A stretch of 64,000 nucleotides of DNA from Eubacteriales bacterium (GTDB taxonomy: Bacteria > Bacillota > Clostridia > Oscillospirales > Oscillospiraceae), in the NCBI GenBank assembly GCA_030533415.1, contig JAUNJE010000002.1, positions 24,927 to 88,926 of the forward strand. The letters run 5' to 3'. The notes below the pieces were generated by a model, which was not told where the DNA came from, made no database searches, and saw only the letters and a program-made list of their open reading frames with translations. Below, in pieces: positions 33,300 to 42,119 of the stretch. The position numbers and the translations under genes are program-made. Position 1 is the stretch's first letter. Every line of letters begins with the position of its first letter.

Positions 33300-34841
33300 C
33301 TAGCCCTCCTTGATTTGACGGATGATTTCACTCGCCAGCACGGCGGCACGGTAGTTGGTCTGGCAGACAATCACGCCTGCTTCCCGCAGCTGCCGCTCTT
33401 GCTTGTTCTTGTCCTGCAGGTCAGCAGTTGTACCCAGAACGGAAGCAATGAAGGTCAGGTGTCTACCCTCGGCTTCTGCCACCTGCTGAGCCATTTTCAC
33501 ATCGTCAAGCACATAGCCGGTCGGGTCCATGTGTCCGGGAGGGGTCAGGATGAAGTCCAGCACGATGACGGCAACCTCAGGATCCATAGCCTCCCGCAGA
33601 ATAGCGGGCTTGCGGATACTGGGGTCAATGGCAGGATGAGGACGGCCAAGAGTGAATTCTTCCTCGCCATAGTCCACGCAGGAATTGTCTTTGCTTACAT
33701 AGCTGTCCTCCAGCTTCCATTCGGGCTGGATGGGACAGTTGGACCAGATGGCACCGATTCTGGGAATCATAGCGTTGGCGGCTTCGTCCATGTAAGTGCC
33801 GCCGGTATAGAGACCACGAAGGTATTTCTGCTCGGGAGCGTATTTCTTCACTTCCTCGGAAGCGATCTTTACCAGCTCTTCCTCGGTTGCGAGGGGATAG
33901 TCAATGCCAATGAGCTTCAGGCACTGGATGGCGCAGTCATCCAGGCTGGAAGCGTAAATGGCACCGCTAGCTTCGACAACCTCCCGGTCGCAGCCCATAA
34001 ACAGGGCAACAACAGGCTTCTTGCAGGTTTTGATCCGCTCCAGAAGTTTGGGCAGTACGGTATCACCGGGCTTGCGAGAGATCAGGGCGATGTACTTGGT
34101 TTCGGGATCGGCTTCCATGGCATCAATACCCATGAGCATCATAATGCCGCCCACGGCATCCTTGCAGTCGTTTCCACCGGTGCCGATGGTCTGGCTGACA
34201 CCGCTGCCCGCCTCATGCATGATGGCTGCTACATGCTGGATGCCGGTTCCGGAAGCGCCCACAATGCCGAAGGGCCCCCGGTTATTGATGGAGGACAGCA
34301 CCAGAGCCGCGCCGTTGATATTGGCAACGCCGCAGTCGGGGCCCATGCACAGCAGGCCCTTTTCACGAGCCAGCAGCTTCATTTCCCGCTCCTGGTTGAG
34401 GGGAACGTTGTTGGAGAACACCACGCAGTGCAGTCCTGCATTCAAGGCTTTCTTGACTTCAGTGTAAGCATACTCGCCGGGGACGGAGACGGAGCACAGG
34501 TTGATCTCCGGGTGCTTCTGGACGGCGGCCTTGGTGGAGACAAAGCTTTCCTCCACCTGGGCAGAAGCTTCCACCTCGAAGCTGGCGTAGACAGCAGCCA
34601 CAGCGGCATCAAAAGCAGCCTTGTCGGCAGCTTCTGCGATAATCACCAGGTCATTGCCGGTGGCTTCCTTCAAATCGGGGCTATTTAAGCCGGAGGAAGT
34701 GACGGTATCCTTGAAGGGGTCATTGCCCACGCCGACGTAACCCGCGACAATGCCGTCCTGCTCCACCAGAACAGAGCTGGCATACAGGGTTTCCAGAGAG
34801 TCGATGTAGCGGCCCTTCTCAATCTTTACAAAGACACTCAT
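33300..34841 (-). CDS. fdrA: FdrA family acyl-phosphate-forming enzyme subunit
   Basis: A 513-residue FdrA protein, which is related to the alpha subunit of succinyl-CoA synthetase. The N-terminal domain (VFVKIEKGRYIDSLETLYAS) is FdrA-specific. The CoA-binding-like domain contains VVFSNNVPLNQEREMKLLAR, LLCMGPDCGVANINGAAL and IVGASGTGIQHVAAIM, followed by a ligase-like domain (GGNDCKDAVGGIMMLMGIDA, KPVVALFMGCDREVVEASGA). In E. coli FdrA works with YlbE (DUF1116) and YlbF and has been assigned to oxamate carbamoyl transfer. Here it overlaps the DUF1116 gene (ATGA) and precedes the small FdrA-domain protein and an acetate-kinase-like gene. No YlbF (DUF2877) or carbamate kinase is present. The acyl substrate is unknown. 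Confidence 0.85.
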   Translation of the reverse strand: MSVFVKIEKGRYIDSLETLYASSVLVEQDGIVAGYVGVGNDPFKDTVTSSGLNSPDLKEATGNDLVIIAEAADKAAFDAAVAAVYASFEVEASAQVEESFVSTKAAVQKHPEINLCSVSVPGEYAYTEVKKALNAGLHCVVFSNNVPLNQEREMKLLAREKGLLCMGPDCGVANINGAALVLSSINNRGPFGIVGASGTGIQHVAAIMHEAGSGVSQTIGTGGNDCKDAVGGIMMLMGIDAMEADPETKYIALISRKPGDTVLPKLLERIKTCKKPVVALFMGCDREVVEASGAIYASSLDDCAIQCLKLIGIDYPLATEEELVKIASEEVKKYAPEQKYLRGLYTGGTYMDEAANAMIPRIGAIWSNCPIQPEWKLEDSYVSKDNSCVDYGEEEFTLGRPHPAIDPSIRKPAILREAMDPEVAVIVLDFILTPPGHMDPTGYVLDDVKMAQQVAEAEGRHLTFIASVLGTTADLQDKNKQERQLREAGVIVCQTNYRAAVLASEIIRQIKEG

Positions 34842-36109
34842 TTTGTTTCCTCCTTTTCCATGATTTCCTTGGCCTGGGCAAAGATGCCCCGCAGGGCTTC
34901 CTTGAAGCAGCCAAGGGGAAGCTCTGCCGCACCAGCCCCGCCCTGTCCACCTACACGAAGAGCGCTTCCGCCGTGGGAAATAGGCAGGATGTTATAGCCA
35001 ACCACCTTCCGGGCATCCACGCCCACAGGGAAGCCCGCCATATCTTCCCAGGGAACAGGTGCAAAGGTGTGCTCGCCCAAAGAAACGGCTCTTGCCTTTT
35101 CCGTGCGGTTCCGTGCCTCGGCATAGTTGGAGCCGGTCAGACGCATGTAAGCGGGGCCGGCAATGGCGGACATACCGCCCAGGCCCCAGACCTCCGTGAC
35201 ACAGCTGTCACCCAAGTAGCCGATGAGGTCGGATTCTTTATAGGTGGGTTTCAGGAAGGTGCCATTGATCTTGGGAGCATCGGTAATATACCAGCGGTTG
35301 CCGGTGCCTGCCAGCTGGATGCCGAAGTCCACGCCGTTGCCGCCCATGCCCACCATGACGGTGGAGAGTTCAATGTCCTTGCAGGAGGCCATAATGGCTT
35401 CCACACCGGCCATCATCACATGGAGGAAGAAACGGTCATTAGCGGCAAAGTGCTTGATAATGGCGTTTTTCTGGTCGGATTCAATATCCAGCAGCCAGGG
35501 CATCAGCTGCAGGGCAAGGCACATAGAGGCGGCGGGCTGGCGATTGTGGTTCTCATCACCCATACCGGCAGTCTTGGACAAGATGGTAATCACATCGATG
35601 CCGCCAGCTGCCCGGACGGCCTGACCCAGAGCGGGGCCGTACACATCTCGGAACCAGCGCAGGTCATTTTCCACCTCCTCATCATACAGGCCCCAGCGCA
35701 GGCACTTGGGATTTCCGCCGGGATGGATGGGGGCAAAGCCCTTGCCGCCGGAGGTCGTATCCTCTACAATGATGACGGGCATACTGGCGGAGGTCACCAT
35801 GCAGGCGGCGTTGCCGGTATTCATGGTCTGGGAGGAAATGATCTGAATCTCGCCCCGCTCCACCATGGCCCAGGCTTCCTCACGGGTGGCTGCCAGTCCC
35901 TCATGGATTGCAGCGCCGCAGATGGAAGTCCGCTGGGGGGGAGTGACACGGTCAGGTGTAATGCCGGGACCGGGGGTAAGAATGGTAGTTTTGGTCATAC
36001 CTGGAATCACATCGATGGCAGGCTGAACATCCACCCAAACGGGATGTCCCTTGGTCATGATTTCCAGAACTTTGGCATTCGCCGCGTCCACACGCTGTTC
36101 TATGGTCAT
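34838..36109 (-). CDS. DUF1116 (YlbE/YahG) family subunit
   Basis: A 423-residue DUF1116 protein, the usual partner of FdrA. Recognisable blocks are HPVWVDVQPAIDVIPGMTKT, ILTPGPGITPDRVTPPQRTS, TSGGKGFAPIHPGGNPKCLR and TAGMGDENHNRQPAA. The FdrA/DUF1116 pair resembles the two halves of succinyl-CoA-ligase-like phosphorolytic enzymes. Start at 36109 (MTIEQRVDAANAK) follows AAAGGACG; the longer frame to 36247 runs into the esterase gene. It overlaps fdrA by 4 bp. Location cytoplasmic. Confidence 0.85.
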   Translation of the reverse strand: MTIEQRVDAANAKVLEIMTKGHPVWVDVQPAIDVIPGMTKTTILTPGPGITPDRVTPPQRTSICGAAIHEGLAATREEAWAMVERGEIQIISSQTMNTGNAACMVTSASMPVIIVEDTTSGGKGFAPIHPGGNPKCLRWGLYDEEVENDLRWFRDVYGPALGQAVRAAGGIDVITILSKTAGMGDENHNRQPAASMCLALQLMPWLLDIESDQKNAIIKHFAANDRFFLHVMMAGVEAIMASCKDIELSTVMVGMGGNGVDFGIQLAGTGNRWYITDAPKINGTFLKPTYKESDLIGYLGDSCVTEVWGLGGMSAIAGPAYMRLTGSNYAEARNRTEKARAVSLGEHTFAPVPWEDMAGFPVGVDARKVVGYNILPISHGGSALRVGGQGGAGAAELPLGCFKEALRGIFAQAKEIMEKEETK

Positions 36110-36140
36110 GGATTCTTTCGTCCTTTCTTTCCTAAATGTA

Positions 36141-37061
36141 TCATTTTTCCAGCATTTCACGCATTTGCGTGATACGCCCCCGAACCACATCCTGTACGAA
36201 GGCGTTTTCCCAATCGGCATCGAAGCCGTGGTAGGAGCCTTCCACAATATGAAGGCTCACCTTGTTACCGGCGGTCTGGAGGCGGTTTGCATAGGCGATG
36301 GCCTCATCCCGGAGGGTGTCGATCTGCTGGGGTTCAATGTAGGCTTTCGGCAGGTTTGATACATCCGGGGCGGTCATGGGGACGAGGTAATCGTCCAGGC
36401 CGTCCTTACCGTTTTTCAGGTACTCCCGCCACATGGTCAGATTGTTTTTCAGGGGCCAGGCTGCGTCACTGTAGAGCCGCATGGAGGCGTACCGGCTGCA
36501 CCGGTTGTCCATCACCGGGTAGACCAGGCACTGGCCATTTGCCGCCCTGATCCCGTGGTCTCTTGCCCAAAGTGCCAATCCCGCCGCCAGGGTGCCGCCT
36601 GCGCTTTCTCCGTAGAGAAGGTAGGGTACATCCTGTTTCTGAATCATTTCCAGAATGCTTAGGCAGTCCCGGAAGGGATAGGGATTGGGATGCTCCGGCA
36701 GAATCCGGTATTCCGGCAGATAAACACGGGCGCCCAGCTCCTTCGCATATTGGGCAGCCAAATGCAGCATCATGGGCTGGATGGGCAGAAAAAAACCGCC
36801 CCCGTGGCAATAGAGCACGGTGGGCAGTTTCGGGCAGCCGCCCTCCGGTTCCAGAATACAGCAGTTTATGGTTTCGCCGTCCCAGACCTTTGCCTGCTCC
36901 CGGCGGATGGTCAGTCCGTCGGGAGGGATGTAGGAGGAAGTGTCTGTTCGAATGTTGCGTACCATGAGACATATGGCAGGCGCCAGCCTGGGATCGGCGA
37001 AATCGACACTGGTCCAGTTCCCCGGCGGCTTTAAGGCCGGGGAATAGGGGTAACGAGCCAT
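36141..37061 (-). CDS. Alpha/beta hydrolase of the HSL (GDXG) esterase type
   Basis: A 306-residue hormone-sensitive-lipase-like esterase with the oxyanion motif YCHGGGFFLP, nucleophile elbow LLYGESAGGTLAAG, acid region QIDTLRDEA and histidine EGSYHGFD. Length is normal. No signal peptide, so it acts in the cytoplasm on small esters. It lies 31 bp before the DUF1116 start and directly after the GarR-type gene, which suggests hydrolysis of an ester or lactone intermediate of the pathway. Confidence 0.85.
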   Translation of the reverse strand: MARYPYSPALKPPGNWTSVDFADPRLAPAICLMVRNIRTDTSSYIPPDGLTIRREQAKVWDGETINCCILEPEGGCPKLPTVLYCHGGGFFLPIQPMMLHLAAQYAKELGARVYLPEYRILPEHPNPYPFRDCLSILEMIQKQDVPYLLYGESAGGTLAAGLALWARDHGIRAANGQCLVYPVMDNRCSRYASMRLYSDAAWPLKNNLTMWREYLKNGKDGLDDYLVPMTAPDVSNLPKAYIEPQQIDTLRDEAIAYANRLQTAGNKVSLHIVEGSYHGFDADWENAFVQDVVRGRITQMREMLEK

Positions 37062-37062
37062 G

Positions 37063-37944
37063 TTATCGACCGATCTGAATACCGGTCAGGTACTCGTAGT
37101 ATTGAGCGATGGCACTATGGTCCTTCTGACCGCCTTCATGCTCGTGCAGCCACTGCATGACCTCCATGACAGATTCGGTCATGGGCACGGGAGCGCCGAC
37201 GGTCTTGGCGCAGTCCAGGACGTTGTTCAGGTCCTTGATGTGCAGATCAATCTTGAAGCCGGGTTTGTCATTGCCGGCGATCATCATGGGAGCCTTGGCA
37301 TTCATAACAGTGGAGCCAGCCAGTCCGCCCTTGATGGCCTCAAACACAGCCTGGGGATTCACACCGGCCATCTGAGCCAGGGTCAGAGCCTCTGCCAGAG
37401 CCCGGATGTTGCAGGCCACGATGATCTGGTTTGCCAGTTTAGTGGTGTTGCCTGCGCCAACCTCGCCGCACAGAACAGCGGAAGCACCCATCTCCAGCAA
37501 AATATCCTTGCAGGTATCAAAGACCTCCTGCTTGCCGCCCACCATGAAGCTCAGGGTGCCGTCTATGGCTTTGGGCTCGCCACCGGAGACGGGAGCGTCC
37601 AGCATCTCAATGCCCTTCTCCTTCAGCGCAGCGTAGATTTCCTTGGAAGCAACAGGGTTGATGGAAGAGCAGTCCACAAAGATCTGACCTTCGTGCATGA
37701 ACTGAGCCACACCGTCCTCGCCCAGCATCACTTCCTTAACCTGGGGGGAGTTGGGAAGCATGGTGATAACCACGTCGGCATTTTTGCCGATTTCTTCCTT
37801 GGTGGCGCAGACTGCGCCGCAGGCCACAACCTCATCGATGGCTGCCTGGGAACGGTTCCAGACCATGACGGGGTAGCCAGCCTTCAGCAGATTCTTCACC
37901 ATGGGCTTGCCCATGATACCGAGACCAATAAAACCGATTTTCAT
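37063..37944 (-). CDS. 2-hydroxy-3-oxopropionate (tartronate semialdehyde) reductase-like
   Basis: A 293-residue beta-hydroxyacid dehydrogenase. The NAD(P) motif is IGFIGLGIMGKPMVKNL, the substrate signature DAPVSGGEPKAIDGTLSF and the catalytic lysine lies in GNTTKLANQIIVA. The sequence is closest in layout to GarR/GlxR, which reduces tartronate semialdehyde to D-glycerate; 3-hydroxyisobutyrate dehydrogenase is the alternative. The presence of glycerate kinase in the same operon favours the first. Start at 37944 (MKIGFIG) is preceded by GAGGATAATTAAC. Confidence 0.85.
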   Translation of the reverse strand: MKIGFIGLGIMGKPMVKNLLKAGYPVMVWNRSQAAIDEVVACGAVCATKEEIGKNADVVITMLPNSPQVKEVMLGEDGVAQFMHEGQIFVDCSSINPVASKEIYAALKEKGIEMLDAPVSGGEPKAIDGTLSFMVGGKQEVFDTCKDILLEMGASAVLCGEVGAGNTTKLANQIIVACNIRALAEALTLAQMAGVNPQAVFEAIKGGLAGSTVMNAKAPMMIAGNDKPGFKIDLHIKDLNNVLDCAKTVGAPVPMTESVMEVMQWLHEHEGGQKDHSAIAQYYEYLTGIQIGR

Positions 37945-37945
37945 G

Positions 37946-39898
37946 TTAATTATCCTCCAATACAATCATTTCAAATTCCTTTAATTTATCCAGATGAACG
38001 GTGCCGTCCTTCATGGTGACGGTGCCGCCGTTCAGAGCTTTTGCGTTTGCAAAGCTGCCGGGAATGTGCAGCGCAATATTTGTCATGGGGATGGGCTTAA
38101 AGAAGCTGTTGCCGAAGTAACCGCTGCCGTTAATGAGGGAAACAACGGTCTTATTGTCCTTCTTGCTCAGCACCAGCTCCACGCTTTCGTGCAGGCCGGG
38201 AGCCAGCTGAGGCAGATTACAGATCTCAAACAGCACATCCTGCATGATATTCAGCGTGTTGGTGTAGCCCTCATTGTGATAGAAGCTGCCGCAGAACCAA
38301 GGGAAGTATACCGCCTTGCCGGAGCCGTAAACATTCACGGTCAGACCGGGGTTCTCGGTTTCAGCGGTGTGGTAAGCAATTTCCGGGGGACCGTAGAAAG
38401 GTTCCGGCTCGGTGTGCAGATACTGCTTTACGCCGGGGGCATATTCGCAGACCCGGATTTCCGCACCGGGAGCAATGACGGGGGCTGCTGCACTGCGGGT
38501 CAGCACCTCGGCATCGGAAGCAGACAGGGTAAACACCGTGCTCATGGTCTTTTTCTTCTCCAGCACCTTGGCAACGCCCAGGCTCTTGAGGGAAGCCACA
38601 TCACCCCGGACACCGCTGTCGCCGGAGACGACCAGTGTACCGCCGTTTTCCGCAAAGGCATCCAGAAGTGTACAGTGGGCAGGCTGCAAATCCTTGGCAT
38701 CCGCCACGATGACAACCTTTTTGCCGGTCAGAGCGGCTTCGGTTACGCCACCGGGCTTGACTTCATCAAAGGGTACATGACAGGCGGTCAGGGCCCGAAT
38801 CCAGCCGTAGCTCTCGGGATCGGAGCGTCCTGCCTGTCCCTTGGCAACCAGGAGAACCTCGGCAGCACTGGTTCTGCCAACCACAATGTCCTCATGCTCT
38901 TTGTGGAAGCGGAATACATTCTTGTGGCTTTCAAAGGTGGATTTGTCCCGGTGGTTATCCAGCCGACCGATGACATAGACACTGGTGGAACCGGCATTGG
39001 CAAGGTTCTGCCACTGGCGAAGCTCAGAAACGCCGGCGGAAACGGAGCTTTCCCGGTAGCGGAAGCCCATATAGTCCACGCTGGCATTGTCGCTGACCTG
39101 ACCGCCGAATACGGTCTGCCGGGCATTGGAGGAAGCACTGTACACCCAGATGGGAATATCAATATCTGTGTGGGATTCGCTGCGGAGATAATCCACCTTG
39201 TCAACAGCAATTTCCTCAGAGACAGATTTAATCACCGCATTCATCTTGGCACGGAGCTTCTTTCCGGCACCGGACTGGAAGCCCATATAGCGCATCATTG
39301 TGGGATTGCGCATATCCATTTTGTCGGGAGCATCCATGTTGAAAGCAGCCTTGAAGCCTGCCTTGCAGCGGTCACAGGTGCAGAAGCCATAGATGCTGCC
39401 ATCGTAGCCGGTAGCCACGAAGCCGGACATATTGCAGTAAACGCCGTCGAAGGGGTGGGTGGTCAGCAGCTCTTTCAGAATCTCCATGGCCTTCTCCTGC
39501 TGATACTCACTGTTCTGACAGGTCTGGACGAAGCCATTCTGGTTGATGATGCCACCGTTGGCAGTGCGGAAGGCCCAGTCGGGATGCTGTTCATAGACTG
39601 CATAGGGAATCTTGGAAAAATCCATGCGGGCGATGACCCGGATTCCCTTGGCATGGCAGGCATCCACCATTTCCTTCAGGCTGCTGCCAGTCAGATATTT
39701 GCTGACCATGTGGTACGGCAGCTTGCTCTCGTAGCTTGCCAGAATGCCTCCCGCATTCAACGTGACCACCGTAGCTCCGAAATCCGCCAGATCGGAGGCG
39801 TAGGTTTCCGCATCGATGTCGGCCATATCGATTTCCCGGAAATTGGTCTGCACCATTCGCCAGGGATAGCCCTGCCACCAGTGTTTTGTTTTGCGCAT
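37946..39898 (-). CDS. GHL6-type putative glycoside hydrolase
   Basis: A 650-residue protein. The first ~330 residues match hypothetical glycosyl hydrolase 6 proteins (WWQGYPWRMVQTNFREIDM, LNAGGILASYESKLPYHMVS, GIRVIARMDFSKIPYAVYEQ, THPFDGVYCNMSGFV, CTCDRCKAGFKAAF), a TIM-barrel family near GH42/GH13. The C-terminal part has the Rossmann-like layout of beta-galactosidase trimerisation domains (GKKVVIVADAKDLQPAHCTL, NGGTLVVSGDSGVRG) and a beta domain. No signal peptide, so it acts in the cytoplasm. Catalytic residues are not certain. It lies between the hydroxyacid dehydrogenase and GarR-type genes, so it may release the carbon skeleton degraded by the operon from a glycoside. Confidence 0.75.
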   Translation of the reverse strand: MRKTKHWWQGYPWRMVQTNFREIDMADIDAETYASDLADFGATVVTLNAGGILASYESKLPYHMVSKYLTGSSLKEMVDACHAKGIRVIARMDFSKIPYAVYEQHPDWAFRTANGGIINQNGFVQTCQNSEYQQEKAMEILKELLTTHPFDGVYCNMSGFVATGYDGSIYGFCTCDRCKAGFKAAFNMDAPDKMDMRNPTMMRYMGFQSGAGKKLRAKMNAVIKSVSEEIAVDKVDYLRSESHTDIDIPIWVYSASSNARQTVFGGQVSDNASVDYMGFRYRESSVSAGVSELRQWQNLANAGSTSVYVIGRLDNHRDKSTFESHKNVFRFHKEHEDIVVGRTSAAEVLLVAKGQAGRSDPESYGWIRALTACHVPFDEVKPGGVTEAALTGKKVVIVADAKDLQPAHCTLLDAFAENGGTLVVSGDSGVRGDVASLKSLGVAKVLEKKKTMSTVFTLSASDAEVLTRSAAAPVIAPGAEIRVCEYAPGVKQYLHTEPEPFYGPPEIAYHTAETENPGLTVNVYGSGKAVYFPWFCGSFYHNEGYTNTLNIMQDVLFEICNLPQLAPGLHESVELVLSKKDNKTVVSLINGSGYFGNSFFKPIPMTNIALHIPGSFANAKALNGGTVTMKDGTVHLDKLKEFEMIVLEDN

Positions 39899-39902
39899 AA
39901 CG

Positions 39903-41006
39903 TCACATCCATTCGCTGGGATCGGTCCAGCCCCGTTCTCCCAGATATTTTTCCAGGTGCATGGCGGCTGCCTGCTCCCGGGTCAGATTCACATTCATAA
40001 TCCTTGCCCATCCGCCCTCGGCCTTTTCTCTGCTCATAGCGTCGCTGGGCTTCATGAGATTCAGCAAGGGCTCCCCAGCCTCAAAACGGCGGGCGTTCTC
40101 CTGGATGATTTCAATGCTGCGCCCCTGCCGGTCAGGAACCTGGGGGGTGGAGTGGGGCGTGATGTACACATTTTCCATCTTCCACAGGGGGCTTTCCGGG
40201 TTCAAAGGCTGCTCCTCAAAAACATCCAGACCCGCACCGCCGAGCTTGCCGGAGTTCAGAGCGTCAATTAGGTCCTCGGTGCAGACGATGCCGCCACGGG
40301 CCATATTCACCAGAAAGGCACCGTCCTTCATTTTGGCAATGGAATCCTTGTTGATCATGTGGAAGGTGGAATCATTCAGGGGCAGATTCAAGATTACAAA
40401 ATCACTTTCTGCCAGCAGTTCATCCAGCATATCACCATTCTTGGCTGCAAGCTTGCGACAGTAATCGAAGCCCTGGATGGGAGAGTTGTTGTAGGCAATG
40501 ATATTCATACCCATGGCATGCAGACGGACAGCAAGCTCCCTGCCGTTGTTGCCCATGCCCACGATGCCGGCAGTTCTGCCGTATAAGCCGTACCATTTGT
40601 TCATGCCGTCCACGCCCCACTGGCAAGCCTCTTGGGCTTTCATCATTTGGCGGGTATGGTAGCAGCTGAGTAGCATGAAATAGAGGGCATGCTCAGCCAG
40701 AACCGGAGCACTCCTGCCCGCGGAGCCGGTAACGGGAATCCCCCGGGCGAATACCTCCGGGCGGGCGCTGCCGTTGAGACCGGCGTGGTCACAGTGAATC
40801 CATTTCAGGGTGTTTTCCCCCAGCAGGACGGGATCCACGTCACCCATCAGGATCGCCACGTCCGCGTCGCGAACTTCCTCGGCAAGGCGATTCTTGTCGT
40901 AAAAATCTACATAAACAAACTGGGCATTGGGAAACACGTTCCGGAGCTTGCGCATACTTTCTTTGTTGTACCAGACGGTGGCGACAACCTTTTTGATTTT
41001 GGGCAT
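39903..41006 (-). CDS. D-2-hydroxyacid dehydrogenase
   Basis: A 367-residue NAD-dependent 2-hydroxyacid dehydrogenase. The dinucleotide motif is TAGIVGMGNNGRELAVRL, the arginine motif MARGGIVCTEDLID, the glutamate region GLDVFEEQPLNPESPLW and the histidine ITPHSTPQV. A C-terminal extension of ~40 residues (LTREQAAAMHLEKYLGERGW) is uncommon. Enzymes of this type reduce hydroxypyruvate, glyoxylate or other 2-oxoacids. It is 5 bp before the GHL6 gene and 17 bp after lrgB. Confidence 0.85.
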   Translation of the reverse strand: MPKIKKVVATVWYNKESMRKLRNVFPNAQFVYVDFYDKNRLAEEVRDADVAILMGDVDPVLLGENTLKWIHCDHAGLNGSARPEVFARGIPVTGSAGRSAPVLAEHALYFMLLSCYHTRQMMKAQEACQWGVDGMNKWYGLYGRTAGIVGMGNNGRELAVRLHAMGMNIIAYNNSPIQGFDYCRKLAAKNGDMLDELLAESDFVILNLPLNDSTFHMINKDSIAKMKDGAFLVNMARGGIVCTEDLIDALNSGKLGGAGLDVFEEQPLNPESPLWKMENVYITPHSTPQVPDRQGRSIEIIQENARRFEAGEPLLNLMKPSDAMSREKAEGGWARIMNVNLTREQAAAMHLEKYLGERGWTDPSEWM

Positions 41007-41022
41007 TTTTTCTCCTCCTGTA

Positions 41023-41700
41023 TTATGGGATCAGGAAATGAAACAGCACTGCGGTAATCACCCCCGCAACGGTCAAGGACAAACTGCTGACCGCGCCTGT
41101 GAGCTGGGAAAGCTCCATCGCTCTGCTGGTTCCAACGGCGTGGGAGGCCGTGCCAAAGGCTACGCCCTGGGCAATGGGGTGATGAATTCGGAACAGCTTA
41201 CAGAGGCTTTCTCCAAATACATTCCCCAGGACTCCCGTTATGACGATGGCGGCGGTGGTCAGAGCCGCAATGCCGCCAGCTTCACTGCTCAATACCATGC
41301 CGATGGCGGTGGTGATACTCTTGGGCAGAAGGGAAATGGTAAGAACATCGTCCAAGGAGAACATGAAAGCCATTGCCCGGATGCTCAGAAGGCTCACAAT
41401 GCTGCCGCAGAGAATTCCGGCAAGGACGGCCCCAAGCTGTTTTTTCAACTTTTCCAGTTGCTCATACAGTCCCAAAGCGTAGCAGATGGTAGCAGGGGTC
41501 AGCAGGTATTGCAGCGGTGCGCAGCCGGATTGATAGGCATCCACCGGAATTTTCAGCAGAAGCAGCATGGATGCGGTCAAAATGGCGCCAATCAGAATGG
41601 GATTGCACAGAGAATTTCCGGTTTTTCGCTGAATGGCTCTGCCCACCTCATAACTGGCCAATGTCAGCAGAATGGGGAGAAATGCATTTTCGGCAAGCAT
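41023..41700 (-). CDS. lrgB: LrgB-family membrane protein
   Basis: A 225-residue LrgB/CidB protein with about seven hydrophobic segments and the family block LLPKSITTAIGMVLSSEAGG, IAALTTAAIVITGVLGNVFG and HPIAQGVAFGTASHAVGTSR. LrgAB was linked to murein hydrolase control, but homologues transport small organic acids: plant PLGG1 carries glycolate and glycerate, and Bacillus PftAB carries pyruvate. Its start codon overlaps the lrgA stop. Being first with lrgA in a glycerate operon, it is best read as an uptake system for the hydroxyacid. Confidence 0.85.
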   Translation of the reverse strand: MLAENAFLPILLTLASYEVGRAIQRKTGNSLCNPILIGAILTASMLLLLKIPVDAYQSGCAPLQYLLTPATICYALGLYEQLEKLKKQLGAVLAGILCGSIVSLLSIRAMAFMFSLDDVLTISLLPKSITTAIGMVLSSEAGGIAALTTAAIVITGVLGNVFGESLCKLFRIHHPIAQGVAFGTASHAVGTSRAMELSQLTGAVSSLSLTVAGVITAVLFHFLIP

Positions 41701-42050
41701 TATGCATCCTCCTTTTTGAGAAGCCGCTGAGTCACCCTGCCGGAGATGGCGAAGGTCAGCAGCAGACTGACAACAACAATGGTCAAAATGGCAGCCCCGT
41801 GCTTTTGCAGCAGCTCCCAGCAGTTCAGAAGTCCCACCGCCGGGCAGACGAACAGGACACCCATGATGCCCACAAAGAATTGACTGGTCTGCCGGATCTG
41901 CTCCGGTTTCATCATTCCTGTTTTCAGTGCCAGGAACAAAAAGGCCATGCCGTAAATGGAGGCAGGAATCGGGAGAGAGATCAGACTGTGACACAATTCT
42001 CCCAGGAAGGAGATTGTCAGTATTCGTAAAAACTGTTGCAAATATTTCAT
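41700..42050 (-). CDS. lrgA: LrgA-family membrane protein
   Basis: A 116-residue LrgA/CidA protein with four hydrophobic helices and the family segment PIPASIYGMAFLFLALKTGM. It is the first gene of the 13-gene operon and partners LrgB, whose start overlaps its stop. GTGAGG lies before the ATG. The promoter must lie in the 69-bp space shared with the divergent AraC gene. Confidence 0.85.
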   Translation of the reverse strand: MKYLQQFLRILTISFLGELCHSLISLPIPASIYGMAFLFLALKTGMMKPEQIRQTSQFFVGIMGVLFVCPAVGLLNCWELLQKHGAAILTIVVVSLLLTFAISGRVTQRLLKKEDA

Positions 42051-42119
42051 AATGAAGCCTCACAAATGTTGCAAATTGCGGAAAATATGATATGATAATC
42101 TGAAAAAGGGGGTGTTTCT
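42051..42119. promoter_or_regulatory. Divergent promoter region between lrgA operon and AraC gene
   Basis: On the plus strand TTGCAA (42069-42074), 16-bp spacer and TATGAT (42091-42096) form a promoter for the regulator. A minus-strand promoter is not obvious. The segment GTTGCAAATTGCGG contains AAATTGCG, which recurs at 43403-43410 in the inverted repeat upstream of the lipoprotein gene, so it may be a binding site of the AraC protein. Confidence 0.5.

Noticed and set aside
37994-40000. 668-codon open frame on the plus strand, antisense to the GHL6 gene
   Set aside because: It mirrors a real gene with strong family motifs, has no ribosome site or protein-family features, and is Gly/Ala/His-biased as expected for antisense of GC-rich coding sequence.
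41023-42063. A single 346-codon LrgB frame
   Set aside because: The upstream part is antisense-free but out of frame with LrgA, which is a complete gene at 41700-42050; LrgB starts at 41700 by stop-start overlap.
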